A stretch of DNA of 64,000 bases from Tetradesmus obliquus (Eukaryota; Chlorophyta; Chlorophyceae; Sphaeropleales; Scenedesmaceae). The notes under the pieces were generated by a model that saw only the letters and a program-made list of their open reading frames with translations, was not told where the DNA came from and made no database searches. A program made the translations under genes and the position numbers. Below are positions 22,002-34,662 of the stretch, piece after piece; position 1 is the stretch's first letter, and each line of letters begins with the position of its first letter. The DNA lies in contig CP126203.1 in assembly GCA_030272155.1 (NCBI GenBank), positions 4,780,501 through 4,844,500 on the forward strand, read 5' to 3'.

Positions 22002-24447
22002 GCCGGCCAGCGCTGCGTGCTGCTGCCGCACCATGGCGTGCATGTCCAGCCGCATCTGCCGCGTCTGCTTGTACAGGGCCATGCGCTGCCGCTCGATCTG
22101 GCGGATCTGTGCAGCACAAACGCAGTGGTGCGGCAACAGCAAATTGCTGGCAATCAGTCAGCAGCATCACCCATGTGATAGTTGGAGGCGCAAAAGCGCC
22201 AGCGGGCGGCAGTGAATGGACAAGAGTGCTATAGCTTAATAGGTAACATGCTGATGAAGATGATGATACAGGGCGGTTGCCCAGCAGCTCATCAGAGGAA
22301 GGCATGTGGCCGCTCCATTGGGGCGCGGGGCCGATGGCGTGGATGCTATTGCTTGATGGGTGACATGATGATGATGAGGACGGTTGCCCAGCAGCTCAAC
22401 AGAGGAAGGCATGTGGCCGGCACGCTGCATCTGCCGCTTCTGGTTATACACGGCCATGCGCTGCTGGGGCGGCGGCAGCAGCAGCAGCAGCAGCAGCCGT
22501 GAACAACCAGGGTGTTATCTGACAGCCCACCAAGCGAAGAGCTGTGACCTGTCTACACCAACCCATTGCTGCCAATGGTAATGACTGCTTACCACACACA
22601 CGACTTCATGTCAACATACACAGCCCACCGCAATTCTCAAAGAAGCAGGCCCACTCACAGCACCCTGACAATGTGCACAGGCTGCGCGCTGGGCGCGGCC
22701 AGCCCCACAGAAAGCCTCACAACGGTGCCATGACACTCAAAACACACGCAAACACACGCACATCAGCGCACCGCATACCCAGTCAAGCAGCAGCATCCCA
22801 CCCACGTCTGCTGTGTTACACGACGGGAATGTCAATCCAATCACAGGCTGCCTTTTCACGCCAATAGCTGGCTCATTTTCAAAGCCAATGGCAGCCCCAC
22901 TCACCAGCATACATTGCATTACATTGCATTACATTACATTACATGCTCCACTCAACGAGGAGCATCCTGACCATGTGCACGTTCTGCGGGCCGGGCGCGG
23001 CTAGCACCGCAGACACCCTTACAAATGGTAGCATGGACTTAAACACACACACAGCAGCGCACCTCATACCCAACTTACAGCAGCAGCCCCACTCGCCAGC
23101 ACTTTGACCATGTGCACATGCTGCGGGCTGGGCGCAGCCAGCACCGCAGACACCATTACAAATGGTAGCATCGACTCAAACACACACAGTAGCGCACCTC
23201 ATACCCAACTTACAGCAGCAGCCCCACTCACCAGCACTTTGACCATGTGCACATGCTGCGGGCTGGGCGCAGCCAGCACCGCAGACACCTTTACAAATGG
23301 TAGCATCGACTCAAAATAATACAGCAGCGCACCTCATACCCAGTTCAAAGCAGCAGGCCCACTCACCAGCACTTTTGACCATGTGCACGTGCTGCGGGCT
23401 GGGCGCTGCCAGCACAGCAGACACCCTTACAAATGGTAGCATGGACTCAAAATATACCCAATTCACAGCAGCAGCGCCACTCACCAGCACTTTGACCATG
23501 TGCACATGCTGCGGGCTGGGCGCAGCCAGCACTGCAGACACAGCAGCAGCCAGCAGCCCTGCCAGCTCAGTCAGTGCCACCTGGCCCTCCAGCGCCGCCA
23601 CGCCGTAGTGTAGGTGGTGCACGCCTGCGGCGCAGCAGTGCATGGGGTTTAGTGTTAGGGTTTAGGGTTTAGGATTCATGCCGTGGTATATGGTTTGGAG
23701 CCAGCAGCCCTGCCAGCTCAGTTTGTGCCACCTGGCCCTCAAGTGCCGCCACGCCATAGTGCAGGTGGTGCACGCCTGCACACAAACCAGTGCATGGGGT
23801 TTCAACATTAGAGTTTAAGGGTTTAGGAGTCATGCCGGGGTTTAGGGTTTGCAGCCAGCAGCCCCGCCAGCACATTCAGCGCCACCTGGCCCTCCCGCGC
23901 CGCAATGCCATAATGCAGGTGGTGCACGCCTGCGCGGCAGCAGTGCGTGGGGTTTATAGTTTGGGGCCTTCCAGTTGCGCCACACACGACACATCGGCTG
24001 TCTCACTCGGCTTTGAGAATGCCCTGCCTGCCTGCATCCTTATACAACTGTGCCGTCACCAGCAATCCACCCTCACCAATGAAGCGCCCCGAGATGCAGG
24101 GGGGTGTTTTTCAGGGGGTTTAGGGTTGACCCTACCACCCACCCCTTCCCACACACTCACACTCACACACACACTCTCCCCTAAACCCACACACATGCCC
24201 CACCTGTGAATCGGCCTGAGATGCAGGGCGGGGCCGTGGCCAGCTGCATGCCTGCATAATAAATAATAATAGTAATAATAATAAAAATAATAAAAATAAT
24301 GATAAAAATAATGAAAATAATAAAAATAGTAGTAATGATAATACTAATAAAATAATTTTGAAATAGTATTAGCAAAATAATCCCTCTCCACCTGTGAATC
24401 GCCCCGAGATGCAGGGCGGGGCCATGGCCAGCTGCATGCCTGCATAG

Positions 24448-24479
<32 letters not shown>

Positions 24480-25308
24480 ATCTTAGTATAAAAATAATAT
24501 TAGCAAAATAATCCCTCCCCACCTGTGAAGCGCCCCGAGATGCAGGGCGGGGCCATGGCCAGCTGCATGCCCGCCAGCCTGTCCAGCAGCGACAGCAGCA
24601 CACCCAGCAGCGCAGGCACCACCTGCAAGCAGCAGCAGTAGCAGCAAAGGCAGCAGCGGCGGCAGCAGCAGCAGCAGCGGCGGCAGCGGCAGCGGCAGCA
24701 GCAGCAGCATTAGATTGGCCTGTAGCAGCAGCGACAACAGCATGCCCAGCAGCTGAGGCACCTCCTGCAAGTCAGGGGGGCGCAGCAGCAGCAGCAGCAG
24801 CAGCAGCAGCTGCTGCACTGCAATGTAATTGCAGACACAGCTGCACCTCCAGCCTCAGAACAGGCAGTGCAACCGCCACATAAGCCTGCACAGCAAGCGC
24901 AAGACAGCAGATCATGCACAAAATCCCACCTTCAACAATGCCCCCGTTGCTGGCTGGCCCTAACGCTGGTGCAGCTAGGCCATGCTGCTGCTGCCACTGC
25001 TGCTGTCAATGCTGCAGAAAATAAGCATGTCAAGCCTATGCGCACACACTCACTGGTGGCGTTTCCAGCACCCCTCTCTTCCAGGCCACAGTGTCCTTCA
25101 TCAGTGACACTGGTTTAGGGGTTGGTCCTAAACCCTAAAACCCTCACCCCAAAACCCTACCCCTGAAAGCACACACTCACTGGTGGCGTTGCCAGCACCC
25201 CTCTCTTCCAGGCCACTGTGTCTTTCATCAGTGACACCTGCACCCCAATCAGCGGCTGCGCAATCAGCTGCTGCAGTACGGCAGGGCTGCACACATCAGC
25301 CCCGCTGC

Positions 25309-25340
<32 letters not shown>

Positions 25341-25783
25341 AGGCCAGCAAAAGGAAAGGACTCGTTCACAGCCTCCTGCACGGCGTCCGCCACTGCTGCT
25401 GCTGCTGCCACCTCTGCTGCTGAGTACGTGATGCACGTTACAGCTGACCCCTGCTGCAGCTGCTGGCTGCTTCCGCCTGCATTCTGTGCTGCATTCGCTG
25501 CACCACCCCCCAGCTGCACAGCTGCACTGCTTTTCAGTGGAGGCACGCATGCAGCCTCATAGCGCGCCACTGCATCTGCACCTTCCCTGTAGGTGCGAGC
25601 CAGCATCTGATGCAGCAGCGCCGTGGCTCGCATGTATGTGTGTGCCAGCACATCAAGCGCCCAGTCACTGGTGTACCAAGGCAGAATGTAGTTGGCCACG
25701 AATGCTGATGTCAGCACACCGGCCAGTACTGCCACCACGCGCGCGGCAGCAACCTCCGCTCGCCCGGGGGCCGAGCAGCACTG

Positions 25784-25819
<36 letters not shown>

Positions 25820-27556
25820 CAGCAAGGAGGTTGGCGACCACTCGGTGGGTGGCCACTTACTAAGTGGCCTAGTAGCAGGTGTGCTATGCGTTTTGTGGCG
25901 TGACATTCCAGTCATGCATGGCCCAGCTGCAGCACGACATTTACACACAGCTTGCAGGTGAAGCCTGTGGCAGCTGCGTGTTGGCTGCTGCCTGACATGG
26001 CCGACCCACGCACTGCACCTCAGTGTGAGCATCGAATGCACAGCCGGTCAGAGGCAGAGGCGAGGCAGGGCACATGCCACCTGGCGCAGCACCACCTGCC
26101 GCCTCAAACTGGCTTAACACACCACGTACCTGGCATAGCAGCAGCGCTGCTCAATTCATTGAGAGAACGGCGAAGACAACAAAAGAGACACAAGAAAATA
26201 GCTACACCAACAGCAGAAGAGCAGGCATGCCTGGTCCACAAACTGGCCCCACACACTATGCACCGGGCACAGCACCAGCGCCAGCGTCGTGCGTGCGAGT
26301 GTGAGTGTGCAGCAAAAGGAACAGGCACGACAGGATAGTGCATGACGCCAGTCGACCAACTAACAACACAGCAACGTCAGCACAGGCAGCAGCAACAGGC
26401 AACAGCAACAGAACCGGGCCGCGTAGCATTATCCCTTGGCTCCACACCACTCGCCACCCCGCACCTGGCACAGCACCAGTGCTGATAGTGTCATGAACGT
26501 CAGCGTTATTCCCACACGAGCAGCAGTTGGGGTGGCCAGGCCCACCAGGCCCGCTGCCCCCACCATGACAGCAGCCAGGATGGAAAACAACACAAATGCG
26601 CCTCAGGCACAAGCACAGCAAGCCACTACTGCGCTCATGAGCGTGATAGTAAGTAGACTTATAGCAAACAAGAGAAGAGCAAGAGCCCGTGGCCGCACCT
26701 GGCACAGCACCAGTGCTGATAGTGTCATGAGCGTCAGCGTTATTCCCACACGTGCAGTGGTAGGGGTGGCCAGGCCCACCAGGCCCGCTGCCCCCACCAT
26801 GACTGCCATCAGGATGATGGGGTTGGTGGCGGATGCGGGGTGCAGCATCACCAGATAGCCCAGCGCGCCACCTGATATTGTGCCGGCGGCATAAAAGGCC
26901 ACCTGCGGCGCAGCACGGCGGAGCCAGCAAGATGGCAGGACAGGACTGTGAGGTCAGCATGCCATAGCTGCTTCGCAATAGCAACCAATGCTGTGCTGTA
27001 TGCTGCTGCAACTCACATCCTCCTTGAGCATAGTCGATGGCTGCAGGGTTTGGGATCTGCTCACCTCAACCCTACCACTAGACCCCAAACCCCCACCTTC
27101 GACACGGAAATGTTATTGTCCTCATCCGATCTGACTGGACCTTGCTGATGAATGTTGGGTCGGGTCAAAACCTGCAGGGTTGAAGGTCATTTCACCTGTG
27201 TAAACCATAAACCCTAACACCAAAACTTCAACCCCACCTTGGACACGGTGGCCTCCACGCGCTCGCTCATGGCCAGGCTGGCTGCCACGTAGCCAAAGGC
27301 CGGGTTGAGGCTGATCAGCGCCGGGTCAAAGTGTAGTGACAGCAGCGTGGCACACAGCACCAGGCTGAGCACCAGCCAGTACTTGGCCCCTGCCTGAAAG
27401 CGTGGCGAGGAGAGCATGGCAGTTATGCCTGCACAGAGTGGGAGTAGCAGCAGCAGCAGCAGCAATGGCAGCGTGGCACACAGCACCAAGGTCAGCACCA
27501 GCCAGTACTTGGCTACTGCCTGGAAGCAAGGGTCTGAAAGCATGGCAGTGATGCCT

Positions 27557-27604
<48 letters not shown>

Positions 27605-27668
27605 AGTGCTTGGTCCCTGCCTGGAAGCGGGGCTGCGAGAGCATCGTGATGATGCCTGTAGCAGCAGC

Positions 27669-27701
<33 letters not shown>

Positions 27702-29768
27702 CAGGCAGGAGCATATGATTCAAGGCTCAGTGCGCAGTGCAAGGCATGTGCAGCAGCGAGTACGCAGCATGCAGCCACCCTGCCCACTCACACAGGCAGC
27801 AGCTGCCTGTGCCGCAACCAGGCCAGCCAGCCAGCCAGCCAGCTGGTAATTCCAAGTTTACCTGTTTTATATTGTATGCAGCGTCTCCTTCAGAGCCCTG
27901 CCGCAGCAGGCAGGCAGCCAGCCAGCCCCAACAAATGCAAAAAAACACCAACAAAACAAAAGCCATCCAGCCTCACCTCCTGAGCCCTGCCGCAGCGCAG
28001 CAGGCAGTGCACTCCCAAGCACAGCCGCCCAGTTGCGGCCCAGGTGCACCGCCCCCAGCAGCGGCAGCAGCGGCCGCGTCCAGCTCAGCAAGCGCTGTGC
28101 CAGGCTGGCTGGCGGCCCGTGGCAGAGTGCTGCTGCTGCTGCAGCTTCTAAGTCAGCCAGTGCGTCGATGATGCCGTTGGTGAGGCTCCAGGTGAACATC
28201 ATGTGGCGCACCTGCAGCAGCAGCAGCAGCAGCAGCAGCAGATGCCCTATCGCAATCGCATTGCCGCTGGTGAGGGGCCATATGAACAGCGTGACCCTCG
28301 GTCCTACCGCATGATGCGTGCCGCCTGCGTCAGCCCCTGCCGTCAGGTCGCTGCCCAACACCACACCCATGCTGCAACACATGTGTAACCCAAGGTTTCA
28401 CCCATGGCGTCACCTAGAGCCTGACCCACGGTGTCACCCCTAGTGTCACCCTTGGCGTCACCCGAGGCGTCACCCACTGTGTCATCCGTGTAGTCACCCA
28501 CAGCCTCACCCATGGCATGGCATCACCCATGCGGTCACCCCTGGTGTCACCGATGGCGTCACTCACTGTCACCCATGCGGTCACCCATGGTGTCACCCAT
28601 GGCGTCACCCAAAGCATCACCCATGACTCACCAATGGCGTCACGCATGGTGTCACCCAAGGCGGAACCCATGGTGACACCCATATCTTTACCCAAGGCAT
28701 CGCTTGAGGTGTCACCCATGGTGTCACTAATGGCGTCACTCACTGTCACCTACGGCGTCACCCGTGGCATCACCCATGGCCTCACCTGTGTCAGCTGTGG
28801 CACCACGCTGGGGCTGCCAGGGGGAGCATGCAGCACGCTGCGCCAGTAGCGCTGCGTGTCCTCCTGCAACAGCAGCAGCAGCAGCAGGACAGCACATGGC
28901 AGATGCGATTGGATGTGCTATGTTGCACATCTGTTTCACATGCATGGGCATGCCAGCATGCAGCCAGGCACATGCGCCTGGCGCCAGCCAGCAGCATGGC
29001 AGCCCCGCCCACACGCCCTGCATTTGCTGCTGTGTCATGCAGGGGCCGATGCTACCCGCCTGGCTGTTCTGCCTTTCTAAGACTGGATCACACGGCCTAA
29101 TACCAGCCATGGCTGCTGTTGTCCACCTCAGCACCCCTCGCCGGCACGACTGCGCCAGCACCTCCTGTGCCAGGAACCTACATGAGTTATTCAATTCATC
29201 AATAGGCCAGAACTGATCACCTGAATTAACCCGCCCCTGAACACCCGACCCCTCACTAACATGAAAACTGAGGCAGCTCCCCCCTTTGCCTCAGGCCAGC
29301 TGCAAAGCGCACATGCAGCATACATGCCCACCCGACCCAACCCCACCCAACCCTAAAACAGTGTTGAAAACTGCTGCCTCAACAGCATGAACTGCGCCAG
29401 CTCCTCCTTTGCGTCAGCCCAGCAGTAAGTGTACTGCATTTCTGTGTGTGTAATGTTATCCTTAAATTTTGTTCGAAAAAATTTCAAACAGTGTTGAAAG
29501 TGATTGCCTCACCAGCATGAACTGCGCCAGCTCCTCCTTTGCCTCAGCGCAGCAGTTAGTGTATTGCAATTCTGTGTGTGATGTTATCTTCAAATTCCGT
29601 GTGAAAGATTTTAAACAGTGTTTGAAGATAACTGCCTCACCAGCATGAACTGAGCCAGCTCCTCCTTTGCCTCAGCCCAGCTGCGGCCAAACATGCCCAC
29701 ACAGCCGCAGAACGGCCCTGACGCAGCATCACCACCACCCTGCTCAACATCCTTCCCTGCCTGCCGCC

Positions 29769-29823
<55 letters not shown>

Positions 29824-29988
29824 GGCCTCCCGACCGTAGCCGCCTGCTGCTGCTGCCATCAGGGCCAGGGAGGTGGATGCCTGGCTGTACACCAGCCGCA
29901 GCCGCGACTGCAGCTGCGGTGACATGGCGTATGCCGAGTCGTGCAGCGAGAGGCCGTCCTCAACCACCGCCTCTAATGCAGAGAGCCT

Positions 29989-30019
<31 letters not shown>

Positions 30020-32618
30020 CAGCAGCAGCAGCAGCAGCAGCAGCACATGCTTGCCCAACCTGAACCAGCACGGCACTTCCCAACAGCACTCGCAGCACCA
30101 CAACACGCTGTCGGCGTGCACCCTCAACCCCACCACCAGCCACATCATCATCGTGCCTGAGCACTCCCAAGCACATACTGTGCAAGGAGTCTCTACACAG
30201 CACGCTGCCAAGCTCCACAGTCCACCCTCAGCCTCGCCACTTAGCAGCTAAACTAAACCTGCCACATCATCATCAACCTCTATCATTGTCGCACCTGGTC
30301 AGCAGCAGCAGCAGGCTCCGTATCACCCGCTCCCACGCACCAGGCTCAAACCACAGCGCCGCATTGCTGCTGCCAGCCAGCCCAAAGCCGCGCGCCCACT
30401 GCGGCTCAGCAGCAGCAGCAGCCAGCAGCAGGCTGGCCTGAGCCAGCCTTGGCCTCAGGCTGCTGACCTGTGGCTGTGGCAGCGGGCAGTGATAGCCGGA
30501 TGGATGGCTGGGGGCAGGCCCGCCGGCCGGGCGCGGCTCGCTGTTGCGTTGGATGAGTGCTAGCCATGCATCATCATCAACCTCATTGTCTGCCACTGCT
30601 GCTGTTGGTGCGAGTGCGTCAGCCTCGTATACTGCTTCCAGCTGGCTGGCTGCCCTAGCCAGACTGTTCAGTTCTTGATCTGATGAATCTTCATCCGGAC
30701 TGGAGCTGTAGCCTGATGCTGCAGCAGCACCTTGAGAGGCCAAACCTCCTGTAACATTCTCCTCAGCTGCTGCTGCTGCTGCTGTAGCAGGTGCGCCACT
30801 GGACTTGTCAGCCTGCGCATCACCCGCGCGGTCCTGCTGCAGCGGCCTGAACAGGCGTGCCGCGTAGTGGGAGCTGGCAGTGCCTGCGCTGCGCAGCACA
30901 CCCGCCACTGCGTCTTGGACCTGTGGTGCGATAGCAGCAGCAGCAGCAGCAGCAGCGGCAGCAGCAGCAGCATAGGCGAAGCTACACACATTCCAGATGC
31001 AGGAGGAGTAGGCATAGCCACAAGCAGGCTCTTGCGCGACAGCTGGCTGCACAACCATGCTGATAGCTTGCTATGCTGATGCCCAGGTGCGCTCTTACTG
31101 CAGCCTCCATACTGCGATGCTGGCTGCTTTGTGCTTCTGCTGTCAGAGTACAGCAGGTCTTGGGGCTGCTGCAAGAGTACCGCAGCGCACTGTCCCCACC
31201 TGATCAGTGGCCAGTGTGGGCAGCATAATGCAAAGAGTTGGGCGGTTTTAAAACATGATTTGAGGATTTAGGGTTTAGGTTTGAATTCAAGGGTCAAGGT
31301 TTAGCCACCCCCACCTGCTCAGAGGCCAGCGTGGGCAGCACCAGGCCAGCAGCCAGCATGGCCACCACAGCAGCAATCACAGCGGCCAGCATCAGCACGC
31401 CCCCGGTGGCCCACACCTGCAGCACAGCAGCAGCACAGCAGCAGCGGCAGCAGCATTGGCAGCAGCATTGGCAGCGGCAATCACGGCAGCCAGCATCAGC
31501 ACGCCCCCGGTGGCCCACACCTGCAGCAGCAGCAGCAGCGGCAGCAGCAGCGGCAGCAGCAGCAGCAGTGGCAGCAGCAATCACAGCGGCCAGCATCAGC
31601 ACACCCCCGGTGGCCCACACCTGCAGCACAGCAGCAGCGGCAGCAGCAGCAGCAGTGGCAGCAGCATTGGCAGCAGCAATGGCAGCAGCAATGGCAGCAG
31701 CCAGCATCAGCACGCCCCCCGTGGCCCACACCTGCAGCACAGCAGCACAGCCAGCAGCAATAGCAGCATTGGCAGCAGCATTGGCAGCAGCAATGGCAGC
31801 AGCAATGGCAGCAACAATGGCAGCAGCATTAGCAGCAGCGGTAGCATCCAGCATGGCATACAGGACAGCAGTAGCAGCAGCAGCAGCATTGGCAGCAGCA
31901 ATCATGTCAGCCAGCATCAGCACGGCCCCAGTGGCCGACACCTGGCGCAGACAGCACACAACAGAAAAAAATCGGCAAATGCAGCACGGTGCTGATTTGG
32001 ACATGGAGAAGTGACAGGGGAACATGGTGCCAGGAGAGATGGTGGTAGCAGCTGAAAAGAAGCAGAGCAAGGTGCAAGCAATCAGTTCTTGCATGCGTAT
32101 TTAGCCAGCATGGCTGCGTGCATGCATACTCTACAGCATCCAACAGCTTGCACAACCACGCCCACAAACACAACATATAACACGTTTTAAATCCCTCTGT
32201 CAACAACATGAACACGTGCTGCGCACACACATGCCACACATGCGCAAAGGTGTTACCGCACCTCTGTGACTGTTGTGCCTCGCCAGGCAGTGATGCTGGT
32301 CAGGCCAAAGGCCAGGCAGCTCTATCAAAAATGCATGCTAATCGCAATTCGCAACAAAAACCCGCAGTGCACACATGCAGTGCCAGCATCCAACAGTGTG
32401 CACAACCACGCCCACAACCACAACATGTACTCCCTCTGTCAACAACATCACCACATGCTGCGCACAGATGCCTTGCATGCGCTAGGCACTACCGCACCTC
32501 TGTGACTGTTGTGACTCGCCAGGCTGTGATGCTGGTCAGGCCAAAGGCCAGGCAGCTCTGCATGCCCAGCGCCCACAGCATGGGAGGGGCGGTGCCCACC
32601 TGCACAAAGACAGCAGGT

Positions 32619-32649
<31 letters not shown>

Positions 32650-32729
32650 CAAAACAGCACGATCAAGCAGCTCTGCATGCCCAGCGCCCACAGCAGGGGG
32701 GGGGGGGATGGGGCGGTGCCCACCTGGCC

Positions 32730-32786
<57 letters not shown>

Positions 32787-32991
32787 CAAAGCATGATCAG
32801 GCTGCAGCTGCCAGGGTGCGGCTCTGGCAGCACTTGCGCGACACCTTCGAATCTAGACCCGCAGCAGCAGACAGTGCACAAGCATGCCACACTCCGGTCA
32901 CTGCTGCTGCTGGTACTGCTAGAATGCAGTTCACTACAAGTGCATCAAGCAATCACCTGGGTGCTGGCTCAACCTCACAGCAACCTTTGTG

Positions 32992-33085
<94 letters not shown>

Positions 33086-33716
33086 CTCACCCTGTTGATG
33101 GCCAGCAGCGCCAGCACAGCCACGCCCAGCCCGCAGCTCACACCAGTCATGGCAGCCAGCCCGCCTGCCCGCAGCGCCAGCTTGGCCAGGCTGCCCTGCA
33201 GTGGCACACAGCAACACAACATGATGACATAGTAATGTTATAGCAGTTGCAAATCAATGGCAGGCAGCCCTCCTGTGTGCAGCGCCAGCTTAGCCAGGCT
33301 GCCCTGCAGTGTGCATTGCGGCACAAAGAGGAAGTTGGCAGCAGCAACATCTTTGGCGCATGTGCCAGGAGCAGGCGCATGTGCAGGACCATGCAGCTGC
33401 TGCTGCCACCTGCTGACGGGCCATTCGCTCAACACTCTCCCTCTCTGTACCACCGCGGCAGTGGCGTCAGCATGGCCAGGCTGCCTTGCAGCAACACAGG
33501 CAGTGGCAGCGTCGTCAGTGAGCAGCAGTGCACACTCAGGGGTACAGACGGTTGGCGATCGCCTTCTCCTGCTGCTGCTGCCGCAGCTGCTGCCGCCGCT
33601 GGCGCTGGTGCTGCTGCTGCTGCTGCTGCTGCTGCTCATCACCACGCAGGCCGCTGTCGCGCCTACCAGCAGCGAGCCCACCATGCTGGCACTGATGCAA
33701 GGCCAGACCACCACCA

Positions 33717-33756
<40 letters not shown>

Positions 33757-34622
33757 CTCACCACAATGCATGCCGCCGTCACTCCCAGCAGCAGTGAGCC
33801 CACCATGCTTGCTGCTGCGATGACCCTGCTGCCCAGGTGGTTGTTGGGGCTGGACATCACCGCAGCCACCAGGAACAGTGTGGACACCACACACGACTGA
33901 GGGCCGAAATTGATCGCCCTGCGCACATGTTAGTTGCAATCAGGGTGCAGGCATGCACAGTGTGCAAGGGTTGGCTGCAGGCAGGTGCATGTGCAAGGGT
34001 TGGCTGATAGCATGAGGGCAGCCACAAGGAACAGCGTGGACACCACACACGATTGACCGCCGAAGGCCGAAATTGATCGCCCTGCGCACATACAGGCAGG
34101 CGCCATGTGCAAGCGCTGACTGATGCAGGAACAGGGAAGACCGAATATAACAGCATGGCCACCACGCAGGAATGCAGCCCAGGGTGGTTGCCTGTTGCAA
34201 TATCTGGTTTGTGCAGGGTAGTAGCAGCAATCAAAGGGGCTCGGATGACCAAAGCTAATGGACACTGAAATGTGTGTACTGAACAATGCAAGACACATCG
34301 TTTGCGGTCTGTTGTGCTGCGCTGCTTGCTGCATGCAAGCACTGGCTATGCTGCAAGGAAACTGCAGGATGCATGCTGCACATGTTTTGGGGCGCCTCAG
34401 CACGTATGCGTGCAGGGCGCACCAGCTGTTTTCCTGCAGCTGTATAAAACACCTGCCCCTCACGCGCTGCTGCTGCTGCTGCTGCTGCTGCTGCAAGGCC
34501 CTCACCTGACGAAGCTGAAGAGGCAGGCCACAAACATGCCAGCAGAGATCTGCATTGCGGACTGGAAGTGCTCGGACAGCAGCGCAGAGCGCACTGCAGC
34601 CTGCCATTGGCCTTGTGCCTTG

Positions 34623-34662
<40 letters not shown>

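Noticed and set aside
22660-23620. Regularly spaced repeats resembling a CRISPR array
   Set aside because: The repeats are copies of an exon end with a splice donor in a eukaryotic intron; the spacers are also repeated.
29110-29170. An extra FUSC-like exon coding EVLAQSCRRGVLR
   Set aside because: It matches a decayed donor echo of exon 8, and exons 8 and 9 join in phase without it.
31331-32014. Plus-strand Ala-rich frame of 227 codons
   Set aside because: Antisense of FUSC-like exon 6 and its acceptor echoes, made of GCA repeats.
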